Positions 1-8,215 of a stretch of 14,280 nucleotides of DNA are shown here, piece by piece. Numbering within the stretch: position 1 is the stretch's first letter; every line of letters begins with the position of its first letter. The notes under the pieces are model-generated. The model was not told the origin of the DNA. It did not search any database and was given only the letters and a program-made list of their open reading frames with translations. The stretch lies in assembly GCA_030531025.1 (NCBI GenBank), contig JAUMTV010000016.1:20013-34292 (forward strand). The letters run 5' to 3'. This stretch comes from Turicibacter sp. Lineage in GTDB: Bacteria > Bacillota > Bacilli > MOL361 > Turicibacteraceae. The translations under genes were made by a program, and so were the position numbers.

Positions 1-290
1 TTGATGGAATCACTTATTATTTTAATAATGAAGGTCATATGTTAAAAGGTTGGCAGAGCATAGAAGGAATTTGGTATTACTTTAACTACGAAGGTCATAT
101 GTTAAAGGGTTGGCAAAGTATAGAAGGAATTTGGTATTATTTTAATAATGAAGGCCATCGAATGACTGGTTGGCAAACTATTAATGGTATTAAATACTAT
201 TTTAGTCCAGAAGGTCATCGAATGACGGGAAAACAAAAAATAGACGGAGTTATATATTATTTTAGCCCAGAAGGTCATCTTCAAAAATAA
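1..290 (+). CDS. Cell-wall-binding repeat surface protein, C-terminal end (5' partial)
   Basis: The frame is open from the window edge (in phase at base 3) to TAA at 288-290, so the true start lies upstream and the ATG at 39 is internal. The visible part is four complete 20-residue repeats and part of a fifth, with the pattern GWQ-x-I-(D/E/N)-G-(I/V)-x-YYF-(N/S)-x-EGH. This is the choline-binding/glucan-binding type of cell-wall repeat (CW_binding_1 family), which usually anchors secreted hydrolases, adhesins or toxins to wall teichoic acid or polysaccharide. The catalytic or adhesive part is outside the window, so the function is unknown. The last repeat has lost the W of GWQ (it reads GKQ) and the protein ends LQK. 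A second TAA follows directly, and a strong terminator lies about 55 bases downstream. Confidence 0.9.
   Translation, partial: DGITYYFNNEGHMLKGWQSIEGIWYYFNYEGHMLKGWQSIEGIWYYFNNEGHRMTGWQTINGIKYYFSPEGHRMTGKQKIDGVIYYFSPEGHLQK
39..158 (+). repeat. Two adjacent 60-bp coding repeats
   Basis: Bases 39-98 and 99-158 encode 20-residue units identical except for one residue (FNYEGH versus FNNEGH). They differ at roughly nine bases, mostly silent. The two downstream units (159-278) are more diverged. Confidence 0.85.
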
Positions 291-343
291 TAATTTTTTA
301 GTCACTTGATAGAAAAGATTGAAACTTATTTATGATATATAAC

Positions 344-382
344 CTAATTGTGAGATCGAAAAATCTTACAATTAGTTTTTTT
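344..382 (+). terminator. Rho-independent terminator after the surface-protein gene
   Basis: A 13-bp stem, CTAATTGTGAGAT (344-356) with ATCTTACAATTAG (363-375), has one G-U pair and a 6-base loop. It is followed by a run of seven T at 376-382, which is a textbook intrinsic terminator. It separates the surface-protein gene from the polysaccharide locus. Confidence 0.9.
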
Positions 383-904
383 AAAATTGAGTTTATTTAA
401 GGGATTAAAATTGGTTAATATCAGAAAAAAAATAGAGTGAAAAGCAAAAACAAGAATATACTAGTAAATTTAAATTAAATGTAATAATCTATATTATCCT
501 ATATCGTATGACTATTAATTACTTCAAAAATTCGGAGATAGGGACAATGTTAACTGGAATAGCTCCAATGATAGTGATACACCACAATAAAAAATGTCGA
601 AAAATATTGTTAAAAAATTTTGGAGATGTTAATAACACTTAAAAGAAGATAGACTATTAAAAATCTAGATGGAATACTAGAAAAGTCAAAGATATATTTA
701 TAATTTTAAGGATTTCAAATATTCACTTCTAAATTAAAAATTCTAATATTAATCTAAAAGCGACCATTATCATAATGAGTAGACAATCGTAATTAAATGT
801 AGAATTAATGTAGTTATTGTTGTATGATTATATACATATGTATTAAATAGGAGTTTACAAAAAGAGATTAATTTGACTTCTAACAGAAAGGTGATTGCTG
901 AGTA
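383..904. other. AT-rich intergenic region, no supportable gene
   Basis: About 520 bases are dense with stops in all frames. No RNA gene or insertion-sequence end is recognisable. A short open stretch around 520-590 reads QKFGDRDNVNWNSSNDSDTPQ-like in one frame but matches nothing I recognise and has no start site. The region presumably holds the promoter of the first glycosyltransferase gene, but I see no convincing -35/-10 pair. The best weak candidate is TTGTTG (817-822) with TATTAA (841-846). Confidence 0.6.
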
Positions 905-2053
905 ATGAAGAAAGTACTATTTTTAATTGATAGTTTACCAGGAGGTGGAGCGGAGAAAGTATTAATAGATTTAGTAGAGAATCTAGATAAAACTAAATAT
1001 GATGTGACAGTTATGACGACATTTGATGGAGGAGTACATGTTGAAAATATAAAAAGATATGCACGTTATAAATCTATTTTTAAGGATTTAAAACCCGCTA
1101 AAAATATAAGTCATAAAATCTATAATAAATTAAATAAAAAGATTAGAGAATTATTCTTTAAGTATGTACCAACTAAGGTCATTTATAATAAGTATATTGG
1201 AGATGAATATGAGATTGAAATTGCATTTTTAGAGGGCCATGCGACGAAAGTTTTAGGTGCTTCAACTAATTTAAAATCGAAAAAATATGCTTGGGTACAT
1301 ATTGATTTATTAGCCAATAATTGGCCTAAAAGATTTTATAATAGCTTAGAAGAGCAGATTGAGAATTATAAAAAGTTTGAAGAGATATATTGTGTATCTA
1401 ATAATGTAACAGATGCTTTTAAAGAGTTAACAAAAATTGAAGAAAATGTTTACACAATGTATAATCCTGTGAATGAAGTTAAGATTAGACAACTTGCGTT
1501 AGAAATGCCTGATACTTTATTTGAAAAGGATGTCTTTAATATTATTACAGTCGGTAGATTAACTGCACAGAAAGGTTATGATCGTCTATTAGAGGTCCAT
1601 AAACAGTTAGTATCAGAAGGAATAAAATATCATTTATATATTTTAGGTGAAGGTGAGGATCGAGTGCAATTAGAAGAATATATGACTAACAATGCGTTAT
1701 CTGATACTGTTACATTGTTAGGCTTTCATAAAAATCCTTATAATTATATGAAGCAAGCAGATTTATTTGTATGTTCTTCAAGGTCAGAAGGCTTTAGTAC
1801 TGTTGCTACTGAGGCAACAATCTTAGGTATTCCTATTGTAACGACTGATTGTTCGGGAATGAAAGAATTATTGGGTGATTCAGAGTATGGATTAATTACA
1901 GATAATGATAGTAATTCTTTATATGAAGGTTTAAAAAAGGTCTTAACTAATGAAGAATTGTTTAATCATTATAAAGTTAAGATTGAACAACGAAGTGCTG
2001 ATTTTACATTAAAACAAACAATGAGAAAAATTGAATCAATTTTTGAACGTTAA
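905..2053 (+). CDS. GT4-family glycosyltransferase (first of three paralogues)
   Basis: Predicted retaining, cytoplasmic glycosyltransferase of GT-B fold, transferring a sugar from a nucleotide-sugar donor onto a lipid-linked repeat unit. The 382-residue length is normal for the family. The N-terminal domain opens with a beta strand and glycine loop, GGGAEKV (residues 13-19). The C-terminal donor-binding domain starts at VGRLTAQKG (216-224) and carries the GT4 E-x7-E motif within RSEGFSTVATE (E295 and E303). The start is supported by GAAAGGTG at 886-893. It closely resembles the product of 4743-5921 along its whole length, including the FLEG and W(V/I)H(I/V)DL segments, so the two are likely an internal gene duplication. 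Donor, acceptor and linkage cannot be read from the sequence. Confidence 0.93.
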   Translation: MKKVLFLIDSLPGGGAEKVLIDLVENLDKTKYDVTVMTTFDGGVHVENIKRYARYKSIFKDLKPAKNISHKIYNKLNKKIRELFFKYVPTKVIYNKYIGDEYEIEIAFLEGHATKVLGASTNLKSKKYAWVHIDLLANNWPKRFYNSLEEQIENYKKFEEIYCVSNNVTDAFKELTKIEENVYTMYNPVNEVKIRQLALEMPDTLFEKDVFNIITVGRLTAQKGYDRLLEVHKQLVSEGIKYHLYILGEGEDRVQLEEYMTNNALSDTVTLLGFHKNPYNYMKQADLFVCSSRSEGFSTVATEATILGIPIVTTDCSGMKELLGDSEYGLITDNDSNSLYEGLKKVLTNEELFNHYKVKIEQRSADFTLKQTMRKIESIFER

Positions 2054-2139
2054 TGCTTTTTAAACATAGTACAGATAGTAGTTTTTATACTTAGAATTTT
2101 TATAAAATTAATAATAAATGAAATTGATGAGGTTATGAG

Positions 2140-3675
2140 ATGAATAAGAGAATGATTATTAATTTAATAGCTAGCTTGATTGCGTTTATTGTATCAACAG
2201 GAATCAACTTTCTATTAACCCCATATATCACAGATACAGTTGGTGGTACAGCAGCTTATGGATTCGTAGGGTTAGCTAATAATATAATTAGTTATATATC
2301 TATTGTTACATTAGCACTGACTTCAATGTCAGGAAGGTATATTACTATTAGCATACATGAAGAAGATTATAAAAAAGCAAATATATATTTTAACTCTGTA
2401 CTAATTGCTTCTATTTTACTAGGAGTAATCATTATTTTATTTTCAGGGGGCTTTATATTTAATCTAGAGTTATTTTTAAATATTCCACAAGAAATTGCGG
2501 CTGATGTAAAGATGTTATTTACATTATTAATAGGAAATTTTATTGTTGGATTAGTTGGGACATCTTTTTCAGTAGCGACTTTTTCAACAAATCGATTAGA
2601 TTTATCTTCTCTAAGGGGAATAGAGTCTAATATTTTACGAGCGGGTATTTTAGTTGTAATGTTTATGCTTTTAAGGCCATCAATTATTTATATAGGAGTA
2701 GCAACTCTGGCTGCAACAGCATATGTTACTATATCTAATGTTTACTATACAAAAAAACTACTTCCATACATTAGTTTGAAGAAAAAGTATTTTAGTTTTA
2801 TAGCAATTAGAGAAATTATCCAATCAGGATTATGGAATGTTTTTAATCGTTTAAGTTCAATTCTATCGACAGGACTTGATTTGTTAATTACAAATCTCTT
2901 TGTAGGATCAACACAAATGGGAATTTTATCAATATCAAAGACATTACCTACGATGATTTTATCGTTATTTGCTATGTTAGCTAATGTATTTGCTCCCCAA
3001 ATTACTGCTAGCTTTGCGAAAGGAGACATGGATGGTTTAAAAAAACATCTATTTACTGCTATGAAATTACTAGGTGTTATTTCATGTATTCCTATGGCGA
3101 TATTGATTGTATATGGGAAAGAATTTTATCAATTATGGTTACCTAATGAAAATGCAGAATTATTAAAAATTTTATCGCTAGTTGCCTGTGTAGAATATAT
3201 ATTTGTTTTACCTCTAGAACCTTTGTGGAATATATTTACTGCTACTAATAAAATAAAAATACCAGCTATTTATATGTTTATTAATAGTATATTCTCAGTA
3301 ACTATTGTATTTATTTTACTTGGAGTTGTTGAAGATGAAGTTTTAAAGTTAATTGTAATTGCAGGCGTTAGTACTATTTTTAGTATTATTCGTGCCCTAA
3401 TTTTTCTCCCCATTTATGGAGCTAAGTGTGTTGGATTTAAATGGAATATTTTTTATTCTCAAATTTTTAAAAGTACAATGTCGGTGGTCATTGTGACTGT
3501 GATTGCAACAGCTTTTAGATATATGATTAGTGTAAATAATTGGATAATGTTAATAGTTGTTTCAGCGATAACTTCAATTATTTCGATAATAATTAACTAT
3601 TTCTTAATTTTAGAAAAAGATGATAGAGAATTTGTTAAATCTATAGTCTATAAGAGTTTAAAAATACCATCATAA
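2140..3675 (+). CDS. Polysaccharide repeat-unit flippase (Wzx/MATE-like)
   Basis: Predicted integral membrane transporter of the MOP superfamily (oligosaccharide flippase/RfbX type). Such proteins move undecaprenyl-diphosphate-linked repeat units from the inner to the outer face of the membrane. The 511 residues are almost wholly hydrophobic, with about 12-14 membrane segments separated by short basic loops such as YTKKLLPYISLKKKY. The length fits Gram-positive Wzx proteins. The N-terminus, with a long first helix followed by TPYITDTVG, is typical of the family. The start is supported by TGATGAGG just upstream of ATG 2140. It lies 86 bases after the first GT4 gene, with no clear terminator between, and probably acts with the Wzy-like protein of 5934-7205. 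Substrate specificity is not predictable. Confidence 0.9.
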   Translation: MNKRMIINLIASLIAFIVSTGINFLLTPYITDTVGGTAAYGFVGLANNIISYISIVTLALTSMSGRYITISIHEEDYKKANIYFNSVLIASILLGVIIILFSGGFIFNLELFLNIPQEIAADVKMLFTLLIGNFIVGLVGTSFSVATFSTNRLDLSSLRGIESNILRAGILVVMFMLLRPSIIYIGVATLAATAYVTISNVYYTKKLLPYISLKKKYFSFIAIREIIQSGLWNVFNRLSSILSTGLDLLITNLFVGSTQMGILSISKTLPTMILSLFAMLANVFAPQITASFAKGDMDGLKKHLFTAMKLLGVISCIPMAILIVYGKEFYQLWLPNENAELLKILSLVACVEYIFVLPLEPLWNIFTATNKIKIPAIYMFINSIFSVTIVFILLGVVEDEVLKLIVIAGVSTIFSIIRALIFLPIYGAKCVGFKWNIFYSQIFKSTMSVVIVTVIATAFRYMISVNNWIMLIVVSAITSIISIIINYFLILEKDDREFVKSIVYKSLKIPS

Positions 3676-3741
3676 AAGAATATCATTAGAAGTCAATGAC
3701 ATGTTTTTTATAAATTAGCTTCTTCTATATATGTATATTTG

Positions 3742-3750
3742 TGTTATAAT
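3742..3750 (+). promoter_or_regulatory. Extended -10 promoter upstream of the phosphoglycosyl transferase
   Basis: TGTTATAAT gives a consensus TATAAT (3745-3750) with the extended TG dinucleotide at 3742-3743. The -35 region is poor (TTCTTC around 3720), which extended -10 promoters tolerate. Transcription from here would leave a leader of roughly 140 bases before the gene at 3900. That leader contains a small inverted repeat, AGAATAA (3775-3781) with TTATTCT (3792-3798). Confidence 0.6.
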
Positions 3751-3899
3751 ATGAACGAGTTGATGGGAATATGTAGAATAAGGTGGATAGGTTATTCTTC
3801 TAAGAATTTGATTCTGAATGGTGATGTGAATGGATTTAATTAATTTAGAGTAACATGGTTGGTCTGAAAGCATATTGATGGATTATTTATATTTTTGAA

Positions 3900-4568
3900 A
3901 TGAGTGATATGGTGGAAAGTGTAAAAAAGGAAGTTTTAGTTAAGCTACGGTGGCGAGAAGGTATGTATTTAATAGTGAAGCGTGTAATTGATATTTTGGG
4001 ATCGTTATTTGGAATTATATTATTATTTCCTATCTTTTTATTAATTGGAGTAGTGATTAAATTAGAAGATCCGACAGGACCAGTTTTTTATGCACACCAG
4101 AGATTAGGGAAATCTGGAACATTTATTCCTGTTTATAAATTTAGATCAATGTATCAAAACGCAGATAAGATGATTGATTCATTTACAGAGGAGCAGAAAA
4201 AAGAGTACCAAGAAAATTTTAAATTAAAAAATGATCCACGCGTTACAAAAGTAGGGAAGATTTTAAGAAAAACTAGTCTAGATGAATTACCACAATTGTT
4301 AAATGTATTAAAAGGTGAAATGAGTATTGTAGGACCTAGACCCATTGTAACAGCAGAACTAGAGAAATATGCTGGATATGAAGAACTTTTACTTTCAGTA
4401 CCACCAGGGTTAACTGGAATGTGGCAAGCATTTGGTCGCAGTGATATCTCATATGAAGAACGAGTACAAATGGATGTTGAGTATGTAAAAAAAAGATCTT
4501 TTTCTTTAGATTTTAAAGTGGTTATATACACTGTTGTTAGTGTTATTAAAGGAACAGGTGCATACTAA
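3900..4568 (+). CDS. Initiating sugar transferase (undecaprenyl-phosphate phosphoglycosyl transferase)
   Basis: Predicted membrane enzyme that starts repeat-unit synthesis by moving a sugar-1-phosphate from a UDP-sugar to undecaprenyl phosphate. It belongs to the bacterial sugar transferase family (WcaJ/PglC-like small monotopic type). Family marks are KRVIDILGS followed by one hydrophobic re-entrant segment (about 28-53), the basic YKFRSM (79-84), the catalytic Asp-Glu pair in [10 protein letters not shown] (D128, E129), VGPRP (144-148) and PGLTGMWQ. At 222 residues it is the short form lacking the extra N-terminal membrane domain. The start is uncertain: ATG 3900 lacks a good ribosome site, ATG 3909 is possible, and M22 (base 3963) would give the usual MYxxxKR beginning, but its GAGAAGG lies almost against the codon. 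Confidence 0.93.
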   Translation: MSDMVESVKKEVLVKLRWREGMYLIVKRVIDILGSLFGIILLFPIFLLIGVVIKLEDPTGPVFYAHQRLGKSGTFIPVYKFRSMYQNADKMIDSFTEEQKKEYQENFKLKNDPRVTKVGKILRKTSLDELPQLLNVLKGEMSIVGPRPIVTAELEKYAGYEELLLSVPPGLTGMWQAFGRSDISYEERVQMDVEYVKKRSFSLDFKVVIYTVVSVIKGTGAY

Positions 4569-4593
4569 TTGAATAAAATAATATCTATAATGT

Positions 4594-4622
4594 TTGACGA
4601 AATCTGGATATGAAGGTTTAAA
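4594..4622 (+). promoter_or_regulatory. Possible promoter before the second GT4 gene
   Basis: TTGACG (4594-4599) and TTTAAA (4617-4622) are separated by 17 bases. The -35 matches five of six consensus bases and the -10 four of six. It lies upstream of the hairpin at 4642-4703 and could begin the transcription unit that runs from 4743 to 10288. Confidence 0.35.
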
Positions 4623-4641
4623 TTTTTATGTTAATAAAATG

Positions 4642-4703
4642 CAGAGTTTTCAAACACATGTCTTAATTTGTAAAAGATGTGGGGAATAGAGGACTCTGTT
4701 TTT
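4642..4703 (+). terminator. Attenuator-like hairpin in the leader of the second GT4 gene
   Basis: CAGAGT (4642-4647) pairs with ACTCTG (4693-4698), directly followed by TTTTT (4699-4703). Inside, CACAT (4655-4659) can pair with ATGTG (4677-4681). The outer stem is only six base pairs with large unpaired arms. It could be a weak terminator of the preceding gene, or a regulated attenuator about 40 bases ahead of the start at 4743. Confidence 0.4.
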
Positions 4704-4742
4704 ATGTAAATAAATATATGATGGAACAAAGAGGAGAAATCT

Positions 4743-5921
4743 ATGAAGAAAGTTTTATTTTTAATTCATACATTAGGTGGCGGTGGAGCTGAGAAAGTTT
4801 TAGTTAATTTAGTTAATGGAATGGATAAACAAAAATATAATGTAACAGTTATGACAGTTATTGATACGGGAATCTTTAGAAAAGATTTAGACTCGAATAT
4901 CGAGTATAAATCTTTTGTTAAAATCCCATTTAAGAAAAAAAGAATGCAAAATGACAATAATCCAGGAAATTTATTAAGTAAATCAGATTCAAAATTGAAG
5001 GTATTAGCGAAAATTTATGTACTTATATGGAAGCTGATTCCTTCTAAAATTTTTTATAAGTTATTTATTAGAGATAAGTATGATGTGGAAGTTTCATTCT
5101 TAGAAGGAATCTGTTCAAAAATTATTAGTGCTTCGACAAACAAAGATTCAAAAAAAATTGGTTGGATTCATGTTGATTTAATTAACCATCCTAAATCAAG
5201 TGGTGTGTTTACTTCGTTAGAGGATGAACGCAAGTGTTATGATAAATTTGATAATATAGTATGTGTGTCAGAAGTTGTAAGAAATTCAGTATTAGAAAAA
5301 TTAAAATTAAATCGTGATAAAGTTATTGTTAGGTATAATGCTGTAAATAAAGAGGAGATTTTATTAAAGTCTCAAGAAGAAGTATCAGATTTAGCTAAGA
5401 CAAATAAATTTACATTTTGTACAATTGGACGTCTAATTAGTCAAAAAGGATTTGATCGTTTATTAAGAGTTCATAAGCAATTAGTTGATTTAGGATATAA
5501 TTGTGAACTATGGATAATTGGTGAAGGTAATAAAAGACCAATGTTAGAGGAATATATTAAAAAAAATCAATTACAATCAAGTGTTAAACTTTTAGGATTT
5601 AGAGCAAATCCATATAAATATTTAAAATTAGCAGATGCTTTTGTTTGTTCTTCACGTGCGGAAGGTTTTAGTACAGTAGCGAGTGAAGCAGTAATTTTAG
5701 GGAAACCAATTGTAACAGTTAATTGTTCAGGTATGACAGAATTATTAGGAAGTCACAATGAGTATGGAATCGTTACTGAAAATAATGAAGAAGCTTTACT
5801 ACAGGGAATGATTGAATTAATGAAAGAAGACGTTTATACTCATTATCTAGAGCGTGTCATAGAACGTTCAGAATTTTTTAGCTTCGAACGTGCTGTAAGA
5901 AATATTGAGGAATTATGTTAG
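4743..5921 (+). CDS. GT4-family glycosyltransferase (second paralogue)
   Basis: Predicted cytoplasmic GT-B retaining glycosyltransferase for repeat-unit assembly, 392 residues. The N-terminus is almost the same as in the gene at 905: MKKVLFLI then GGGGAEKVLVNLV. The donor domain has IGRLISQKGFDRL and the E-x7-E motif in RAEGFSTVASE (E307 and E315), and GFRANPYKYL parallels GFHKNPYNYM. Compared with its paralogue it has a different, lysine-rich insert near residues 60-85, so acceptor choice probably differs. GAGGAG at 4731-4736 gives an ideal ribosome site six bases before ATG. Its TAG stop overlaps the ribosome site of the next gene, so the two are translated from one transcript. Confidence 0.93.
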   Translation: MKKVLFLIHTLGGGGAEKVLVNLVNGMDKQKYNVTVMTVIDTGIFRKDLDSNIEYKSFVKIPFKKKRMQNDNNPGNLLSKSDSKLKVLAKIYVLIWKLIPSKIFYKLFIRDKYDVEVSFLEGICSKIISASTNKDSKKIGWIHVDLINHPKSSGVFTSLEDERKCYDKFDNIVCVSEVVRNSVLEKLKLNRDKVIVRYNAVNKEEILLKSQEEVSDLAKTNKFTFCTIGRLISQKGFDRLLRVHKQLVDLGYNCELWIIGEGNKRPMLEEYIKKNQLQSSVKLLGFRANPYKYLKLADAFVCSSRAEGFSTVASEAVILGKPIVTVNCSGMTELLGSHNEYGIVTENNEEALLQGMIELMKEDVYTHYLERVIERSEFFSFERAVRNIEELC

Positions 5922-5933
5922 GAGAAATTGAGA

Positions 5934-7205
5934 ATGATCATACAGCGTGAAAAAGTTGTTTCGAGATTCGTAGAGATTTTTGTTTTTCTATTTATTTTTA
6001 CAATGTTTAATAGAGAATTGATTCCATTTGGAATTGACTTACGATATATTATGTTAATGATTGCTATGATTTTAATTGGGTATTTTATCACGATAAATTA
6101 TAAGAAATTATATCAATTATTTAAAGAACGACAATGGAATGTCATGAAATATAATACAAGAAATTATTTGAAAAACAATAATTGGTTACCTTTATTGTTA
6201 GCTTTATTTTATGCAAGTATGTTTATTTCTACACTTATGTGGACGGCAAATAATTTGTCGTTAAATAGTGGAGATTTTAAGAGTAGTATTATTTTAAATG
6301 GTATGAATTTAATTATTATTCTTGTACTGTTATTATTTAAGGATAAGATACGATTAAATAATGTGATTACTTCTATAGTTATTGCTCAGTTTGTGCTTTT
6401 TCTTAGTATGCTATTAGTTTGGAAAGGATTCCATTTAACACAAATTATGGGAGGCGATTATAGTGGATTATATAGTGGACCAGAAAATCATAACTTTTTA
6501 GGATATGAGTTGCGATTAGCTGGATACGCACAAGATCCTAATTATGCTTCATTTTTTATGGTGATAAGTGGGGTTTCATCCCTTTATTTTATCAAAAATA
6601 ATGTTTTAAAATATGGAGTTATATCAACTTCATTATTAGGATTTTTATTATCAGCCTCACGAACTGTTACATTAGGTGTTTTGTTAGGAATTGTCTTTGT
6701 TTTATTGTGGAATCTATTAAATAAAAAATATCCTAAATTAGCTAATTTGTATACGATTTCATTTATTATTGTGATTAATATCACTCCTTATATTTTAATT
6801 AAATTATCAAATATTATTAAACTAAAATCAGATTTAGTAAGTATGAATAATCGTTATATCATGTGGGAAAATGCGTTAATACTATTCGAAAAATCTCCTT
6901 TTATTGGAAATGGGTTGACATCGTTTAGAAGTTTTTATGAAATGAATGGAGGATGGTATGTTCAATCTCATAGTACTATTTTTCAATTAATGTCTGAACA
7001 AGGAATATTGGGATTAATAGTATTTGCATTAATTTTTATCTCTGTTATGAGAACAAAAGGTAATTATAAGGAATATTTATGTTTTGTATTTTTAGTTTTT
7101 GCTTTAACATCAGAATTAGTTTATTTGTCGATTTTTCCATTTATCGTCTGTTTACTACCTATTATTAATTCAAAATGTATTAATGTACAGGAGAAAAAAA
7201 TATGA
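5934..7205 (+). CDS. Polysaccharide polymerase, Wzy/O-antigen ligase-like
   Basis: Predicted multi-pass membrane protein that joins flipped repeat units into polymer on the outer face of the membrane. The chain is strongly hydrophobic, with about 10-12 membrane segments. It carries the Wzy_C/O-antigen ligase pattern: GYAQDPNYAS before a membrane segment, LLSASRTVTLG, and a large external loop NNRYIMWENAL (N305 onward), FIGNGLTSF and SHSTIFQLMSEQGILG. I chose ATG 5934 over the in-frame TTG 5928 because AGGAGA (5920-5925) lies eight bases before the ATG but only two before the TTG. The stop overlaps the next gene's ATG by four bases (ATGA at 7202-7205), implying translational coupling. The protein gives a 423-residue product. 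Polymerase is more likely than ligase because flippase and sugar transferases sit beside it. Confidence 0.87.
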   Translation: MIIQREKVVSRFVEIFVFLFIFTMFNRELIPFGIDLRYIMLMIAMILIGYFITINYKKLYQLFKERQWNVMKYNTRNYLKNNNWLPLLLALFYASMFISTLMWTANNLSLNSGDFKSSIILNGMNLIIILVLLLFKDKIRLNNVITSIVIAQFVLFLSMLLVWKGFHLTQIMGGDYSGLYSGPENHNFLGYELRLAGYAQDPNYASFFMVISGVSSLYFIKNNVLKYGVISTSLLGFLLSASRTVTLGVLLGIVFVLLWNLLNKKYPKLANLYTISFIIVINITPYILIKLSNIIKLKSDLVSMNNRYIMWENALILFEKSPFIGNGLTSFRSFYEMNGGWYVQSHSTIFQLMSEQGILGLIVFALIFISVMRTKGNYKEYLCFVFLVFALTSELVYLSIFPFIVCLLPIINSKCINVQEKKI

Positions 7206-8185
7206 ATGTAAGTGTCATTATTCCTTGTTATAATGTAGAGGAGTATATTGAAAAATGTATTTTATCTATATTAAAAAATAAAGATGTAGATTATGAAATT
7301 GTAGCCATTAATGATGGATCGAAGGATCAAACTTTGCAGGTACTTAAGAGTTTATCAAAAATATATGCTAATCTTAAAGTAATTGATATTCCAAATCAAG
7401 GAGTTAGTAACGCTAGAAATATTGGAATTAAACATGCAACTGGAGATTACCTTTTATTTGTCGATTCAGATGATTGGATTACGGATGATACAATTTCTTA
7501 TTTATCCAATTTATGCTATAAAAATAATTTGGATGTTTTAATGTTCAATTATGCAGAGTATTATAATGAAACTAAGATAAAAGAATGTTTGTTTTATAAA
7601 AAAGATAGAATGCTAGATAATTTAGAAGCAATTAAAGGTATACTACTTGATTATTATGCTCCTTCTGTGTGTAATAAAATGATTAGACGTAAATTGCTTA
7701 TAGAAAATAATATTTCTTTTTTAACTAGTGTGAAAATGGGAGAAGACTTATTATTCTCTATTGCATTATTCGGTGTAAGTAAACAAATAATGCAAGTTAA
7801 TAAAACGTGTTATTACTATCTAATGAGAAATGATAGTGCAACGCATAAGGTTAATGATGGAGTATTAACGATTCAAGATTCTATTAAAGGTATTAAAGAG
7901 ATATTAAAGAGATATGATTTAGAGTCTTTATTTAAAGAAGAAATTGACTATTTAAAATTTAAACATTTATTCTTGTATCGAGTTGTCTTAGGGCCGGTAC
8001 AGCAACCATATCATCAGTTTTTTTATTCAAAATTTAACTTAAAGGAAATTGTGAAAAATAGATACTATCAGCAATTTAAAATGGATTCATCTATGAGTAT
8101 TAAATTAAGATTATGTATGTATTGTTATTTACCATATCCATTAGCCCTAGTTATTCATAAGCAACTGAGAAGGTTAGCATCATAA
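7202..8185 (+). CDS. GT2-family glycosyltransferase
   Basis: Predicted inverting GT-A glycosyltransferase acting on the cytoplasmic side of the membrane. The N-terminal nucleotide-sugar domain shows VSVIIPCYNVEEYIEKC, NDGS (37-40), VSNARNIGI and the metal-binding DxD-type motif VDSDDW (D88, D90, D91). The C-terminal half contains the MGEDLLFSIAL acceptor/catalytic segment common to this group, then a basic region that may touch the membrane. The length of 327 residues is usual. AGGAGA at 7189-7194 serves the start, which overlaps the stop of the polymerase gene by four bases. The transferred sugar is unknown. Confidence 0.92.
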   Translation: MNVSVIIPCYNVEEYIEKCILSILKNKDVDYEIVAINDGSKDQTLQVLKSLSKIYANLKVIDIPNQGVSNARNIGIKHATGDYLLFVDSDDWITDDTISYLSNLCYKNNLDVLMFNYAEYYNETKIKECLFYKKDRMLDNLEAIKGILLDYYAPSVCNKMIRRKLLIENNISFLTSVKMGEDLLFSIALFGVSKQIMQVNKTCYYYLMRNDSATHKVNDGVLTIQDSIKGIKEILKRYDLESLFKEEIDYLKFKHLFLYRVVLGPVQQPYHQFFYSKFNLKEIVKNRYYQQFKMDSSMSIKLRLCMYCYLPYPLALVIHKQLRRLAS

Positions 8186-8215
8186 AAGAGGAAATAATAG
8201 GGAGGAAAATGAAAA

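Noticed and set aside
39..278. CRISPR-like or non-coding tandem array
   Set aside because: The 60-base periodicity is fully explained by the 20-residue protein repeats, and differences are mostly silent.
102..305. Minus-strand reading frame opposite the cell-wall repeats
   Set aside because: It mirrors the repetitive coding sequence on the other strand and has no ribosome site or recognisable protein character.
520..590. Short open stretch in the 383-904 gap as a gene remnant
   Set aside because: Only about 20 codons, no start or homologue that I recognise; it could easily be chance in AT-rich DNA.
3682..3715. Terminator after the flippase gene
   Set aside because: There is a T run but only a very short self-complementary GTCA/TGAC with no room for a loop.
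4154..4531. 125-codon minus-strand reading frame inside the phosphoglycosyl transferase
   Set aside because: It lies wholly within a well-supported gene, resembles no family and lacks a start signal.
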